From Coffea arabica (lineage: Eukaryota; Streptophyta; Magnoliopsida; Gentianales; Rubiaceae): 64,000 nt of DNA. Shown here piece after piece: positions 1 through 10,800 of this stretch (positions are counted from its first letter, which is position 1; each line of letters begins with the position of its first letter). The stretch spans positions 1,614,501 through 1,678,500 of the forward strand of contig NC_092317.1 of the NCBI RefSeq assembly GCF_036785885.1. The letters run 5' to 3'. Below the pieces are notes generated by a model. It saw nothing but the letters and a program-made list of their open reading frames with translations. It was not told the DNA's origin and searched no databases. The position numbers and the translations under genes are program-made.

Positions 1-86
1 TTCAAGAAAAAAGTGACTCAGACCATAAACACTTCTCAAACAGCAGGAATTTTCTACTTCTGGAAACTGCATTACTTAAAGATTAC

Positions 87-752
87 CCAAAGTTCCATTC
101 AGCACAGACATAAGGACCAATTCTGAGATTAACATAAAGCCCTGCTTCCTTCACCAGCTTGACAAATTTAACCAGATCATATCTACCCTCAAAGTAATAC
201 TACAAAAGTAAAATACAAAAACTTTAGTATATATATCCAAGAAGTATTAGAGAAAAAAAAGTAAAGGGGGAAAAATACACCCAGTTCATCAATTACTTTG
301 CCAGGTTGAGGTTCATGTCCATTCCAGAAAACATAAGTTTCGATCACGTCCAAGCCTCCCTCTTTTGCCTTCTGAATAAGATCCGGCCACATCTACCATA
401 ACCCAAAACCAAGGATAAAAAACCGAACTTCATTGCAGAGTTCAGTAAGAAATGCCGAAGAGAGCAGTTGGTAAAGAGGGCACGAAAAAAAAAAAAAAAA
501 AAAAAAGAAAAATAGAAAAGAAAGAGGCAAATAAGCAATGGGGATGAAGTACATTTGAGGTAAATATACCTCAGGAGTGCTTCTAGGATAATGAATGGAT
601 CCAGATATAAGAATCCTCCTTTGGCCATTAACAATAATAGCCTTACTGTCATAGGAAACAGAAGCTGTTCCACAAGAAACCCATGAACCCAATAACACCA
701 GCACCACCAAGGCCAAAACTTTCCACATTACAGAAACCTTGGAGAAAATCAT
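87..752 (-). CDS. BGAL1: Beta-galactosidase, GH35 family, BGAL1-like; first three exons only (gene continues past the left edge)
   Basis: Glycoside hydrolase family 35 enzyme, known to remove terminal beta-galactosyl residues from wall polysaccharides in the apoplast. Exons on the minus strand are 752-570, 392-297 and 199-87, all with GT donors and AG acceptors; the next exon lies outside the window. The spliced start gives an N-terminal hydrophobic signal peptide (about residues 9-30, [13 protein letters not shown]), then the family hallmarks [40 protein letters not shown] and [14 protein letters not shown], the last two lying in the TIM-barrel near the active site. Two start codons are possible: 752, or an in-frame ATG at 728 that puts the hydrophobic stretch nearer the N terminus. 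About 130 of the usual 840 or so residues are visible, with no lesions. BGAL1 rather than another BGAL is a judgement from the N-terminal sequence and gene neighbourhood. Confidence 0.9.
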
Positions 753-1947
753 TTCTAGGCATTAACTAAAACCCCTCCGTTAAAACTTTTCCTTCCCCCT
801 TGTACCTCAAGCTTGTACCTTTACAATCTCAAAGCAAAGCACTCAGCCCTTTGTTTGGCCCTTTAGCCCTTTTCCCACCTCGCACTTTATTCTATACTAG
901 TACTTGCTTTATTGGAGAGAGGGAGGAAAAAAACACAAAAAAAAACAGAAGAAATGAGTCAAAGAGGAAACAGCTGTTTTTCTTGTCTGAATTTTTCTAT
1001 TACTAGCACTATGATAGATAGTTTGCTTAGGTAGAGAGTTGCAATTTGCAGATGATAGTCCCCAGTAGTACAGGAGTGGTCAGTGAAGCGTGATAAATTG
1101 TGGACTAAGGTAGTGTACTACTTGAGAAGATGGGGTGCTTTGCAGCTGCTTTTAAACACAAAAATTGGACCTCGTTTGAAAGTGACATTCGGTCCCATTT
1201 TCAGGACTTTGGACCCCACTCATTACCATACCATTTTGGACTTTCCTCACTAGTAATAGTAATACTTACGCGGAGTCTCAACTCTCATCCGTTTTTTATT
1301 ATTATTATTATTATTTAAGTGAGGGTACTTCCTTCATTATTTACCATCCCTCCTTTCAAATTTTAAGTGAGCATTTAAGAAGGAAGATTGATGCTTGTAA
1401 GATTACTTTAAATTTTGATTTTTTAGATTTAAAAGGGCTTTTCTGCTGTCTGCTGAAAAGTGAATTAAAAAAAATTTCTTTTTTTTAACGCGTTTGATTA
1501 AAGCTCTGCTAGTGGGCAAGGATTCTCAGCCCAATCCCAATATGGTCGGTCCGCGCTTTTTGGCGAAGCCTCCCATGTTTGCTCTCTGATGGAATTTTAC
1601 CAGACAAGCCTTAGTGCGTCTACATCACTCGCGGGCAATTTGCCGCACATTATTGGGCTGTGCAGCCACGGACGCTTCCCACGCCAGGGAAGGCCTTCTT
1701 TTTTGTCCTTTTTAGTTTCTCCTCAGTAATGACGATTGCGATTTACGAGGAGTATGTTAAGTGTTAGTTAATAACATAAACAGTGCGTTTGTCACGGGTT
1801 TGGTTTTGTGCTTTCTTCGCTGTTAGCCATCCTAATAAATAATGCGTTTATCATCATTTTCTTAATCTAGGAATGATTGGTCTAAATTATTCGATCTGTT
1901 CTGTATTTAGACGAAGCATGTCAGTCTTAACAATCTACTGTATAATA
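753..1947. other. Intergenic, upstream of the beta-galactosidase gene
   Basis: This stretch must hold the 5' UTR and promoter of the minus-strand beta-galactosidase gene, but I cannot place the transcription start or a convincing TATA box. It contains a short ATT repeat near 1297-1316 and a locally GC-richer patch at about 1490-1700 that I do not recognise. No coding sequence is supported. Confidence 0.5.
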
Positions 1948-2275
1948 CTCCCTCCGTCCCACTTTGATAGTCCTGGTTATTTTTTCACACAGTTTAAAAA
2001 AAAGTAGTTAACTTTGTTGGAACAATCAATTTAGGTAGATATTTTTCTAAAATACTCTCACGTTAATTAGAGTATAATTTTATGGGAACTTAAATTGATG
2101 GTAAAAAAAGAATCAACTCTCATTAAATGGGGTAGGTTATAGTAATAACAACTTACATTAAATAAGGGTATTTTAGGAAAATTAAAATACAACTAAATTC
2201 TTCAATTAGAAATTGGACTACAATTTGGGACAAACGAAAAAGGAAAACAGGATTATCAAAGTGGGACGGAGGGAG
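1948..2275. mobile_element. Stowaway-type MITE (Tc1/mariner-like)
   Basis: A 328-bp element bounded by terminal inverted repeats of about 28 bp that differ at one position. The outer bases are CTCCCTCCGTCCCA at the left and its complement TGGGACGGAGGGAG at the right, the typical plant Stowaway terminus. It is flanked on both sides by the dinucleotide TA (1946-1947 and 2276-2277), the expected target duplication. The interior is AT-rich and non-coding, so it would depend on a mariner-like transposase from elsewhere. The near-perfect termini suggest a fairly recent insertion. Confidence 0.93.
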
Positions 2276-2277
2276 TA

Positions 2278-4859
2278 ATAAATATAGATTAATGGAGGTG
2301 AACCATTCTATTTATTAAAGAGTTTTGATGTTGCTTTGAGTCAAACAGAGAGTATCGTGTTTGGACATTACAGTCACCGAGAGTGGTGAAAGGAATGTTT
2401 GTTCCCCAGTCTCTCATGCCAATTTCTTTCTTTTTTTATTATTACTATTAAAAATTTCCTGAGGTTTTCTGGAGGAATTATCCAATATGCATTTTAGTTG
2501 ATGTCTAATGTGGGTTGAAATATCATCGGTAGATTAGCATGCACACACTCGCTAAACAAAATTAAAGAACCCCCAACCTTTTTTTATTTAATTTTTAGGA
2601 ATCCCTTTTGCTTCTTTCTATAATCTATACTAAGGACAGAAAAAGGAAAAGAAAACCCACTAATGCCTGAAAAAGTTGTACCATCTGGTCCTTTTTTCCT
2701 TTTTTTGTATATCTTCTGTCAAGGATCAAAGATCTTCTCTTTCGGATGATATAATGATAGATCTCAGGTACAAAGATAGCCTTTTTGTAATTGTTTTGAT
2801 TAGGAAGTGTAATTGAAACCGATCAGAAGTGAAACGCGGAATTCAGTGGGAGAAGCATCCTGCTTTTCAAGAGTTGGATTATTCGGTGAATTTCTTGCCA
2901 TCAATAATGCCAAGACAAAACTTACATAGTCCCAATACTAATATGCATCTGTATCAATGCCAAGAGAAAACTGACATTAAGAAAAGAGTTTATCTTAAAA
3001 GCGTGTGTGTGAGAGATAACGTGTTATAACGGTTGCATGCACGAGACGAAATGTGTACAGAATTTATATTTCAAATTCAAATTCTGATTGATTATCATGC
3101 GTTCAGCAGTAATAACGTATACACCATCAATCAACGTACGGAAGATTAATATGAAAAGAGTAATGATTTTCTCGTAAATTAGAAATTTAAAACGTGTTAT
3201 TCTTGTGAAAAAAATACCACAAAGTGACAAATCAACATGTACAATATTGACGTCCTCATTGTTTGTTTAATATTTGTCACTTTATGAGCGGTAGGAGGAA
3301 ACAAAGAAGCTTTTAGTTTGAGCAATCAAGAAGGAATAGATTGGTAACTTGGCGAGAGGAGAAAGAGAGACAAAAAGGGTCGAAGCAAAAGCAGCCACCT
3401 GTTGTTAAAATTCAGTTAAGAGACCCATAAACAAAGCAAAGCGAGCAAAGGGCCAAGGGCTTGCATTTGCATGCACTCCTCCACTATTCCCTACTTACCT
3501 CCCCATGCATGATTGCAAGCACCTAATATAACTAACAGCCCTAATTTTCTACTATCATTTCTTGATTTGTCTCCAACTAAAATCAGACATACCCAGAAAA
3601 CATTAGCGCAAAATTTATTGTCCTATGTATAATGAATCCGCCACTCTATTTTCAAAAAGATTTGGGATTTCCTTCAATAATGTCATGATGATGTGCACCG
3701 TTCCTCCATCAAAAAGTCCATCCCATCCTTCTCATATTAGTGGTTCTCTTTGCTACTGCATTGTTCATGATTAAGGGCAACCGCGACATTTAACTAAGTG
3801 CAAGTGATGACTGGCAAGAGAGTTTGTTGATAATCATACTCATATATGCGTCATCACCTAATGAAGATTTTGTTGTTGAAGCCTTGATTTATCAAGGGAC
3901 ATTGCCCTGATTGATCTCAAAAAACAAAAAAAAAAAAAAAAGGGACGTTGCCCTGAATAAAAGAGAAATTATTTGATGAGCGTTGCTGTAAGATTTCATT
4001 AATTTCTACATAATGCACTAAAGTGAACGAATAATTGAAAGTCAAGCATGATTTGCTGCTGTTTTGAGGAGGAAATAGAAAGAAAGAGGGAAAGAAAAAG
4101 CTACTTTTACTCATTGGAACTCAATTATGCTCTCAATCAACTTAAGTAGTAAAAAGAAACAAACAACACTACTACTATTGGGAACCCCGATGGGAATTAT
4201 TTAAAAGGAAATGCCAAAATGTTGAAAAGTTGCGGCAAAAATGGGCTTTGGCCGGGGCAACTCAGGCGTCTTTCCAACTGCTCAAATCATGAATACAGCT
4301 ATTGTGCAGGTAAGGGGAGAAAAAAGAAGAGTAAATTCTCTACGAGTCCCGATGCACATTCATATACTCCGCTAGCGGTGTTTCCTTTTCCTTTTTCTGA
4401 TGCAAATTGTTTTCATATTAGATCAGACAAAGGAAATAAAAGATGTGAAAGAACAAAAGCGGTAGGCTAAGTGGTTAAGGAAGATGGGCTGCCAAGTGCC
4501 AACCACATTAGAAAAGTTCCAAACATGCCACATTCAGGGCAAAACCACCATCCAAGTGGGAAAGTCATGATTTACATTCGCATTCTTTCTTCCTTCCTTT
4601 TCGTTCACCGAGACAAGCTTTCATGGGGCCTTCATTCTTGCCTATCGCTCTCAGCTGTGATGCTTCTAAGTTGTAACTACTACTATTTGTTGCCTTTTAT
4701 TGCACTAATTGAAGACGACAGGCAAGAGTCGTACCACTGGTATTGAAATCATTTGACGGTTTGTGTTGAACTACCGATAGTTCATTACCAATTAAACTAC
4801 CTCAATTTCCTTGGATTGGCTTTAGTTAATTGGTTAACTAGTCAGCTACGAACTTATGA
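2278..4859. other. Intergenic, no gene recognised
   Basis: AT-rich DNA with short open frames that show no similarity I recognise and no codon structure worth reporting. A tRNA-like A-box string (GGCTAAGTGGTTAAGG) occurs near 4464-4480 without a matching B box. Nothing else stands out. Confidence 0.5.
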
Positions 4860-5110
4860 CTTGTTTGATAATCTAATTCAGCATTTAAATTCACTAGATT
4901 CAGATCTTAATATATTCTGATCGTTTGATAACCAAAAAATTGAACGTCTTAATTAATTAATTGGCACTGAATTTTCTAGGTAAAATTTACTCTCAAAATT
5001 ATATGATAAATTATTCACTTATCACTGAATATGATATGCACTCAAATGTATTTGATTTAATACTTAACAATTCAATAAATTAATAATTTCAAATTTATCA
5101 ACCGAACGTA
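4860..5110. mobile_element. Probable hAT-like MITE
   Basis: An AT-rich block of about 250 bp that starts near TTGTTTGATAATCTAATTCA and ends near TTTATCAACCGAACG, giving loose inverted ends (GTTTGATAA against the complement of TTATCAACCGAAC). The internal order (TTAAATTCACTAGATTCAG, then GAACGTCTTAATTAATTAA, then GGCACTGAATTT) resembles a family of short hAT-derived elements common in dicots. Exact ends and target duplication are not resolved. Confidence 0.45.
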
Positions 5111-5745
5111 AGTGGGTAGGGCAATGGATATCATAGGAATTTTCATCGTCACAAGTCCGCTATTTCTTCTTCTTCTTCTTTTAGTTTTAATATGTTGTTT
5201 CAACTACTAAATTTTACAAGTCCGGAAATTGCATAAGAATGAAAGCTTAATATGGGCATTTGACCTGGCGAAGAAATATTGATCATTTCATGGATGATAC
5301 GATTCAGGTGAGTTTTGCTTGGTTTGGATGATTTTTCACTTCTTACTCTTTTTGGCGTGGGCTTCTTATGTGTGGTCTGGAGGTTTTATTGATGGAAAAA
5401 ATGTAGTCATAATTACAGCAAAAAAAAAAAAAAGGGTTTTGTCGTCTATAGCACATATGGCAAAAAAAAGAAATTTTTTTGCCGAGTTTGAGGTGGTCCC
5501 CAATCCTTTAATGTAAAAAAGGAAATTCATAAGAGGTGGTCCTTTTCCATTTTTTAGCTGCATAAACTTTTACAAGGGAAACTTGGGAATCTCCTTATCA
5601 TCATATCATCACTGAAATAGTGAAATATCAAATTCTTTAATTTCTACCATGTTCACAGTTTAGAAGTCTCAGAATTAGGTATAAACATCCCAAAGAGAAA
5701 ACTACTTTAACTGTTACTACTAAATTGTTATGGCACATTTTTTTT

Positions 5746-5791
5746 TTTTACAAAAATCCCAAAAAATAGCAATCTAAACGGGACTAGTTAT
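5746..5791 (+). repeat. Pre-insertion target repeat, left copy, including the LINE target-site duplication (5778-5791)
   Basis: The last 14 bases here, ACGGGACTAGTTAT at 5778-5791, recur at 12017-12030 directly after the LINE poly(A) tail, so they are the target-site duplication; it may extend by two A bases into the ambiguous poly(A). The longer segment, about 45 bp from ACAAAAAT to CTAGTTAT, occurs once more at about 12177-12222, about 150 bp beyond the right duplication. The LINE therefore landed in one of two related copies already present at the site. Confidence 0.85.
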
Positions 5792-6312
5792 ACTGTGCCT
5801 TAAAAACCGAGTCTCTCTCTATGAGAGTTTTTTTTCTCTCTGTCTAGAGAGAGGAAATCCCCCTTGGTGGGTGCTCACACTTTTCAGACTTTTCTTCACG
5901 AAATTCAAAACCGGATCCATCAGTGTTGGCGCCAAGCAACAACCTTCCTTTAATGGAAACTTACCAGAATCCTCTAGGAATGGAAACTTACCAGATTCAT
6001 CCATTGGCTCTTGAATAGGCGTTGGTTTTCTAGTGTTCGGAGCTTTCTTCATCTTTGTTATTCTGATTGTTTTGTTCCTTTCTTTGCAATATGGGATAGT
6101 GTTTCTTTATGCCTGTTCCTTCGGTCTGATTTTATTTTTCTTCTCTGTTGTTTGCTTCTTTTTCTGTTTGTGCTTTTCTACTCTTGCTGTCTTTTTAGGC
6201 TCGGCTGGTATTCGGATTCTGTCGAGGGTGTGGAAAAGGGCTTTGTCTGATTTCGGTCTGTTCGGGCCGGGAAGTCTCCTGGAATTGGCAGGGTGGAGTC
6301 AGTGGGGAAGCT

Positions 6313-7527
6313 ATGGAGAATATTGAAGAGGTTTTAAGGAAGTTTAAATTGTCAGAGGAAGAAAGGGAAGGAGTTCGATTGGATGAGGAGGAGGTGGCTA
6401 AAGGTTCTCTGGAGTGTAAACAGAGCTTGATTGGTAAGGTGTGGGGGGAGAAATTGGCTAATATTGGGGGGATTAGGAGTTTTGTTACCAACATGTGGCC
6501 TCAGGTGAAGCTGCCAAAGGTGGTTGAGATCGGCCGAAATCTGTTCCAGTTCATTTTTGACTGTGAAAAGGATATAGAGATGGTGCTAGGTAGGAGGCCA
6601 TGGATTTTTGATGGCCAACCTTTAATTTTGTTGCGATGGGTGGCTGGTCTAGAGGAGGATGAAAAAGCTCTGAGTAGAACCTTCATTTGGGTTCAGATCT
6701 GGAACTTACCATTGCATTGGGTAACGAAGGAGGTTGGTAGGAAGATAGGGAGTATTTTCTCAGGAGTGGAAGAGGTGATTATACCGCAGAGTGGAGGGAA
6801 GGATGGCAAGCATATGAAAATTTTGGTGGAGATGGATTTGTCTAGTCCTATTCCTAGGGGAATAATGGTTAACAGTAGTGGTGGTAAGAGATGGATAGAA
6901 TTTAAATACGAAAAATGTCCAGATTTCTGCTTTGGCTGTGGACTGGTGGGTCATAGTGAGAGGAATTGTAATAAGAAGGGAAGGAACTTGGGTGGAGAAC
7001 CACAGTTTGGGAATTGGCTAAGAGCTAGTTATCCCAGAAGTCCTTCTAGAAGGAATAGAAGTGGAGGGGAGTCTGGGACTAGGGATGACGGGAGGAGCCA
7101 GTCTCAAGTTCATAAGGGTGGAGGGAGTGAGAGGCATAAATTGCTTCTAACGTATACTGAAGAGTTTCATAGGCAGGTGGATCCAAAACAGTCTACTCTG
7201 GGGGAAGGGAGGGGGGCTGGTAATGAGATAAGGGGGGAGGAGAGGAGGGTAATGGTTGAGGAGGGAGTTGAAGTGGTTGCAGAAGAGATGGGGGAGGGGG
7301 GACAGGGAAAGGGAGGGATGGAGGAAGAGAGGATTAGGGAGCTGGGGAATGGCCAGGATGACGGGCGAGGGGGGAGTCATGTGATTCTGCAGGGGGAGAT
7401 AGGTTCAGGGGTTGCAAGGGAGGCATCAGATGATTTGATGTGGATAGATGGTATAGACAAGGGGAGGAGTGAAGTAGGAAGGGAGGGGGGGGACAGTTCA
7501 GGAGGAGGAGGAAGACATGGGGAGTAG
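6313..7527 (+). CDS. LINE ORF1 protein (DUF4283-like plus CCHC zinc knuckle), apparently truncated by a frameshift
   Basis: RNA-binding chaperone-type ORF1 of a plant L1 LINE, expected to coat element RNA. The 404-residue frame starts MENIEEVLRKFKLSEEEREG. A DUF4283-like region covers about residues 30-190, with landmarks LIGKVWGEKLANIGGI, MWPQVK and LGRRPWIFDGQPLILLRW. A CCHC knuckle lies at about 200-216 (CFGCGLVGHSERNC, pattern C-x2-C-x4-H-x4-C). The rest is low-complexity, Gly/Glu/Arg-rich. The frame stops at TAG 7525-7527, just after a run of eight G at 7485-7492. ORF1-like sequence continues in another frame, so this stop is probably a lesion. Without it the protein would be near 500 residues. 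Confidence 0.85.
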   Translation: MENIEEVLRKFKLSEEEREGVRLDEEEVAKGSLECKQSLIGKVWGEKLANIGGIRSFVTNMWPQVKLPKVVEIGRNLFQFIFDCEKDIEMVLGRRPWIFDGQPLILLRWVAGLEEDEKALSRTFIWVQIWNLPLHWVTKEVGRKIGSIFSGVEEVIIPQSGGKDGKHMKILVEMDLSSPIPRGIMVNSSGGKRWIEFKYEKCPDFCFGCGLVGHSERNCNKKGRNLGGEPQFGNWLRASYPRSPSRRNRSGGESGTRDDGRSQSQVHKGGGSERHKLLLTYTEEFHRQVDPKQSTLGEGRGAGNEIRGEERRVMVEEGVEVVAEEMGEGGQGKGGMEEERIRELGNGQDDGRGGSHVILQGEIGSGVAREASDDLMWIDGIDKGRSEVGREGGDSSGGGGRHGE

Positions 7528-7812
7528 GGGCAGGCAGAAGAGTAAGAGTTCTGGGAAGTATAGGGGAGGCAAGAGCTGGAGAAGGCTGGTGCTGGAGGTC
7601 AGTAGGAGGAAACCTTTGGGGGAGATTGGGGCTGATCTCAACAAGGGAGTGAAGGGGAAGAGAAAGGTTGAGGGGGGGAGACAGATGAGGTTTTGTGTCA
7701 AACTGGTAAGGAGAACAGTAAGAGGGTCAGAGTGGAAAGTGGGGTCTGTGAATTGATGGACCTTTCTGAGGGATTGGAGTCCTCCCTTAATGGGACTCCA
7801 ACGTGGAAATGA
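7493..7812 (+). pseudogene. Frameshifted C-terminal part of LINE ORF1
   Basis: Beyond the ORF1 stop, frame 2 (open to 7756) gives a basic stretch with RRKPLGEIGADLNKG, typical of an ORF1 tail. After a seven-G run at 7672-7678 the plausible sequence moves back to the ORF1 frame, including KRVRVESGVCELMDLSEG, and ends at TGA 7810-7812. That TGA overlaps the ORF2 ATG (7809-7811) as ATGA. I infer two compensating indels, one in each G run. The evidence is compositional, not an alignment. Confidence 0.6.
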
Positions 7813-10800
7813 AGGCTGTGGTGTGGAACTGTCGAGGTGCGGAGAGCCCCTTGACAGTTCCCCAACTAAGGGAGGTCATTAGACTCCACTCTCCTTCTCT
7901 TGTGTTTTTGTCTGAAACAAAGAAGAAAAAAACTTATTTGAATAAGGTGATGCAGTGGACAAAATTTGACAAAGTCTTTGTTGTTGATCCTGTGGGTAAG
8001 GCAGGGGGGTTGGCGGTGATGTGGAAACAAGAACTTAGGGTCAAAAAGGTGCTGTTTTCAAGTTTTACCATAGAGTTACAAATAGAGGATGAGGAAACTA
8101 GAGTCAATTGGTGGTGTATTTGTGTCTATGCTAGCACTGATGTAGGTATCAGGAGAGAGCAGTGGGAGGTGGTAACTAGAAGAAGTGCTCTGTGGGGTGA
8201 ATACTGGGCTGTAATGGGGGACTTCAATGACATTACATCGAATGATGAGAAGTGGGGAGGTGTTCTTAGAGCTGAGATAAGTTTCCAGGATTTTACTTCT
8301 TTTATTAATAAGAATGAGTTAGTTGATATTGGTTTTGAAGGAATTCCTTGGACATGGAGTAATCACTGGGGACATGGGGGAGAGGTGAAAGAAAGATTAG
8401 ATAGAATTCTGGGTACTAGAGGCTGGTTTGAGAGATTTGGAAAGGCTAAATGTTTGCATATAGAAACTGAGGCCTCTGACCATTGTATGCTGCTCTTGGA
8501 CACAAGGCCTGGGGGGAGGAAATGGAAGCGAAGATTTATGTTTGATAGGAGATGGCTGTTACAGGAGGATATAAGGGAAGTTGTTGGGAAAGCTTGGGGA
8601 GAGGAACAACGGGGTTCTAGATTGTATAAGGTGAAATGTAAGATTAAGAGAGTGAGGCTGGATCTGTTAAGCTGGAGTAAAGGGAGTCAGAGGAACTCAA
8701 AGACTCTGGTTGAGCAGCTTAAGAAGGAGATAAAAGAGGTAAAGGAGATCAAGCCTAGTGGTTACAGGATCAAGCTGGCTGGACTTAAAAGGAGGCTAAC
8801 TGAGGCTTATAAAAGGGAAGAGTTATTTTGGAGTCAGAAGGCAAGGGTAAAATGGTTAAAGGAAGGAGACAGGAACACAAGCTTCTTTCATGCTGTTGTT
8901 GCTGGTAGAAGGAAGCAGAATAGAATTAGTGTGTTGCAGAAAAGGAGTGGTGAATGGTGTGAAAATGTGGAAGAATCGAGCAAGGAAATTATAGACTACT
9001 TCCAGGAAATTTTCACCACAGGGAATCCAGTAGATTTTGTAGAAATTCTGCAGGGGGTGCCACAGACAATCACCTTGGATATGAACAGGAGGCTGACCAG
9101 GCCTGTTACAGAGCAGGAAATCAGACAGGCTGTTTTTTCCATGCAACCAAACAAGTCCCCAGGGCCAGATGGTATGCCTCCTTACTTTTTCCAAAAATTC
9201 TGGCAAATTGTCAAATCTGATATAGTTAATGCTGTGCAAAGTTTTTTCCATTCTGGTCACCTCCTGAAATCCATTAATGAGACCTTAATAAGCCTCATTC
9301 CAAAAACTGAGTCGCCCATTTCTATTACTGAGTATAGACCTATCAGCTTGTGTAATGTCCTCTATAAGATCATTGCTAAGGTTTTGACTTGCAGGTTCAA
9401 GAGTGTGTTGAATGTCTGCATTAGTGAGTCCCAGTCTGCCTTTGTTCCTGGTAGACAGATTTTAGATAATGTCCTGATTGCTCATGAATGTGTCCATTTC
9501 TTAAAAAATAAGAGAACAGGGAGGGAGGGTTATATGGCTATCAAATTAGACATGTCCAAAGCTTATGATAGAGTAGAATGGATGTTTCTGGCTAAGATGA
9601 TGCAGAGGATGGGTTTCTGTCCTAAGTGGATTCAATTGATTATGGAATGTGTAACTAGTGTTACGTATTCTGTGAACATTAATGGGGAAAAAGTGGGTTT
9701 TATCAAGCCTACCAGAGGTTTGAGACAAGGGGACCCCTTGTCCCCTTTTTTGTTTCTGATTTGTGCTGAGGGACTGTCTTCCTTGATCAGACAAGCTAAC
9801 TTACAGGGTCTGTTGTCAGGAATGAGGGTGGCTCGGGGAGCTCCCAGGTTATCTCACCTTTTTTTTGCAGATGATTCACTCATTCTCTGCAAGGCAAATG
9901 GAGAAGAGGCATGCAAGCTGAGGAGAATTTTGGATATATATAAGGAAGCTTCTGGTCAACTGATTAACATGGAAAAGTCATCAGTGATGTTCAGTGGGAA
10001 TGTGAACCATGGGCAGATAGATGGGGTGTTAAGAGAATTGCAGGAAATGAGGAGGGTGACACAGAGTAAGTACCTTGGACTGCCTTTGGTCATTGGGAGG
10101 TCTAAGAGACAAGTGTTTGACTATATTAGGCAAAAAACAATAGCTAGGCTGAAGGGATGGAAGGAGAAACTGTTAAGTCCAGCTGGGAAAGAAGTTCTAT
10201 TGAAGGCTGTGATCATGGCACTGCCTACCTATGTGATGTCTGCCTGCTTGCTACCAAAGGCTTTGTGTAAGGAAATATGTACTGAGATGGCAAGGTATTG
10301 GTGGGGTCAGAAGGGGGATGAGAATAGGATTCACTGGTTGAGTTGGGGGAAGCTAACTGAGGTTAAAGCAGTAGGGGGGCTGGGCTTCAGGGAGTTGCAT
10401 GAATTTAACTTGGCTCTGTTGGCAAAGCAGTTGTGGAGAATTTTGACAAGGCCAAACTTACTGATGAGCAAGATTATGAGGGCCAGATATTTTAAAGGGC
10501 GATCCATCTGGAGGACAAAGTGTGCAGGTGCTGATTCATGGTGTTGGAAGAGCTTGATGCAGGCTAGAGATTTACTAGAAGAGGGGCTGAGGAAGCAGGT
10601 AGGTGATGGTAAATCTATATACATTTGGAAGGATAGATGGCTTCCAGACACTGAGGATGGGAAGGTAAAAACTAGGAAGGGGGAGGGGGTTGAGGTGCAG
10701 AGAGTGTGTGAGCTGATCAAAGATGGGGAATGGGACAGAGAATTGATTAAGCAGGTTTTTGATCAGGATGAAGGAAGGAAAATTGTGGGAATTCCACTCA

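Noticed and set aside
4464-4480. tRNA A-box-like string GGCTAAGTGGTTAAGG
   Set aside because: No B box, cloverleaf or A tail at the right distance, so neither a tRNA nor a SINE can be supported.
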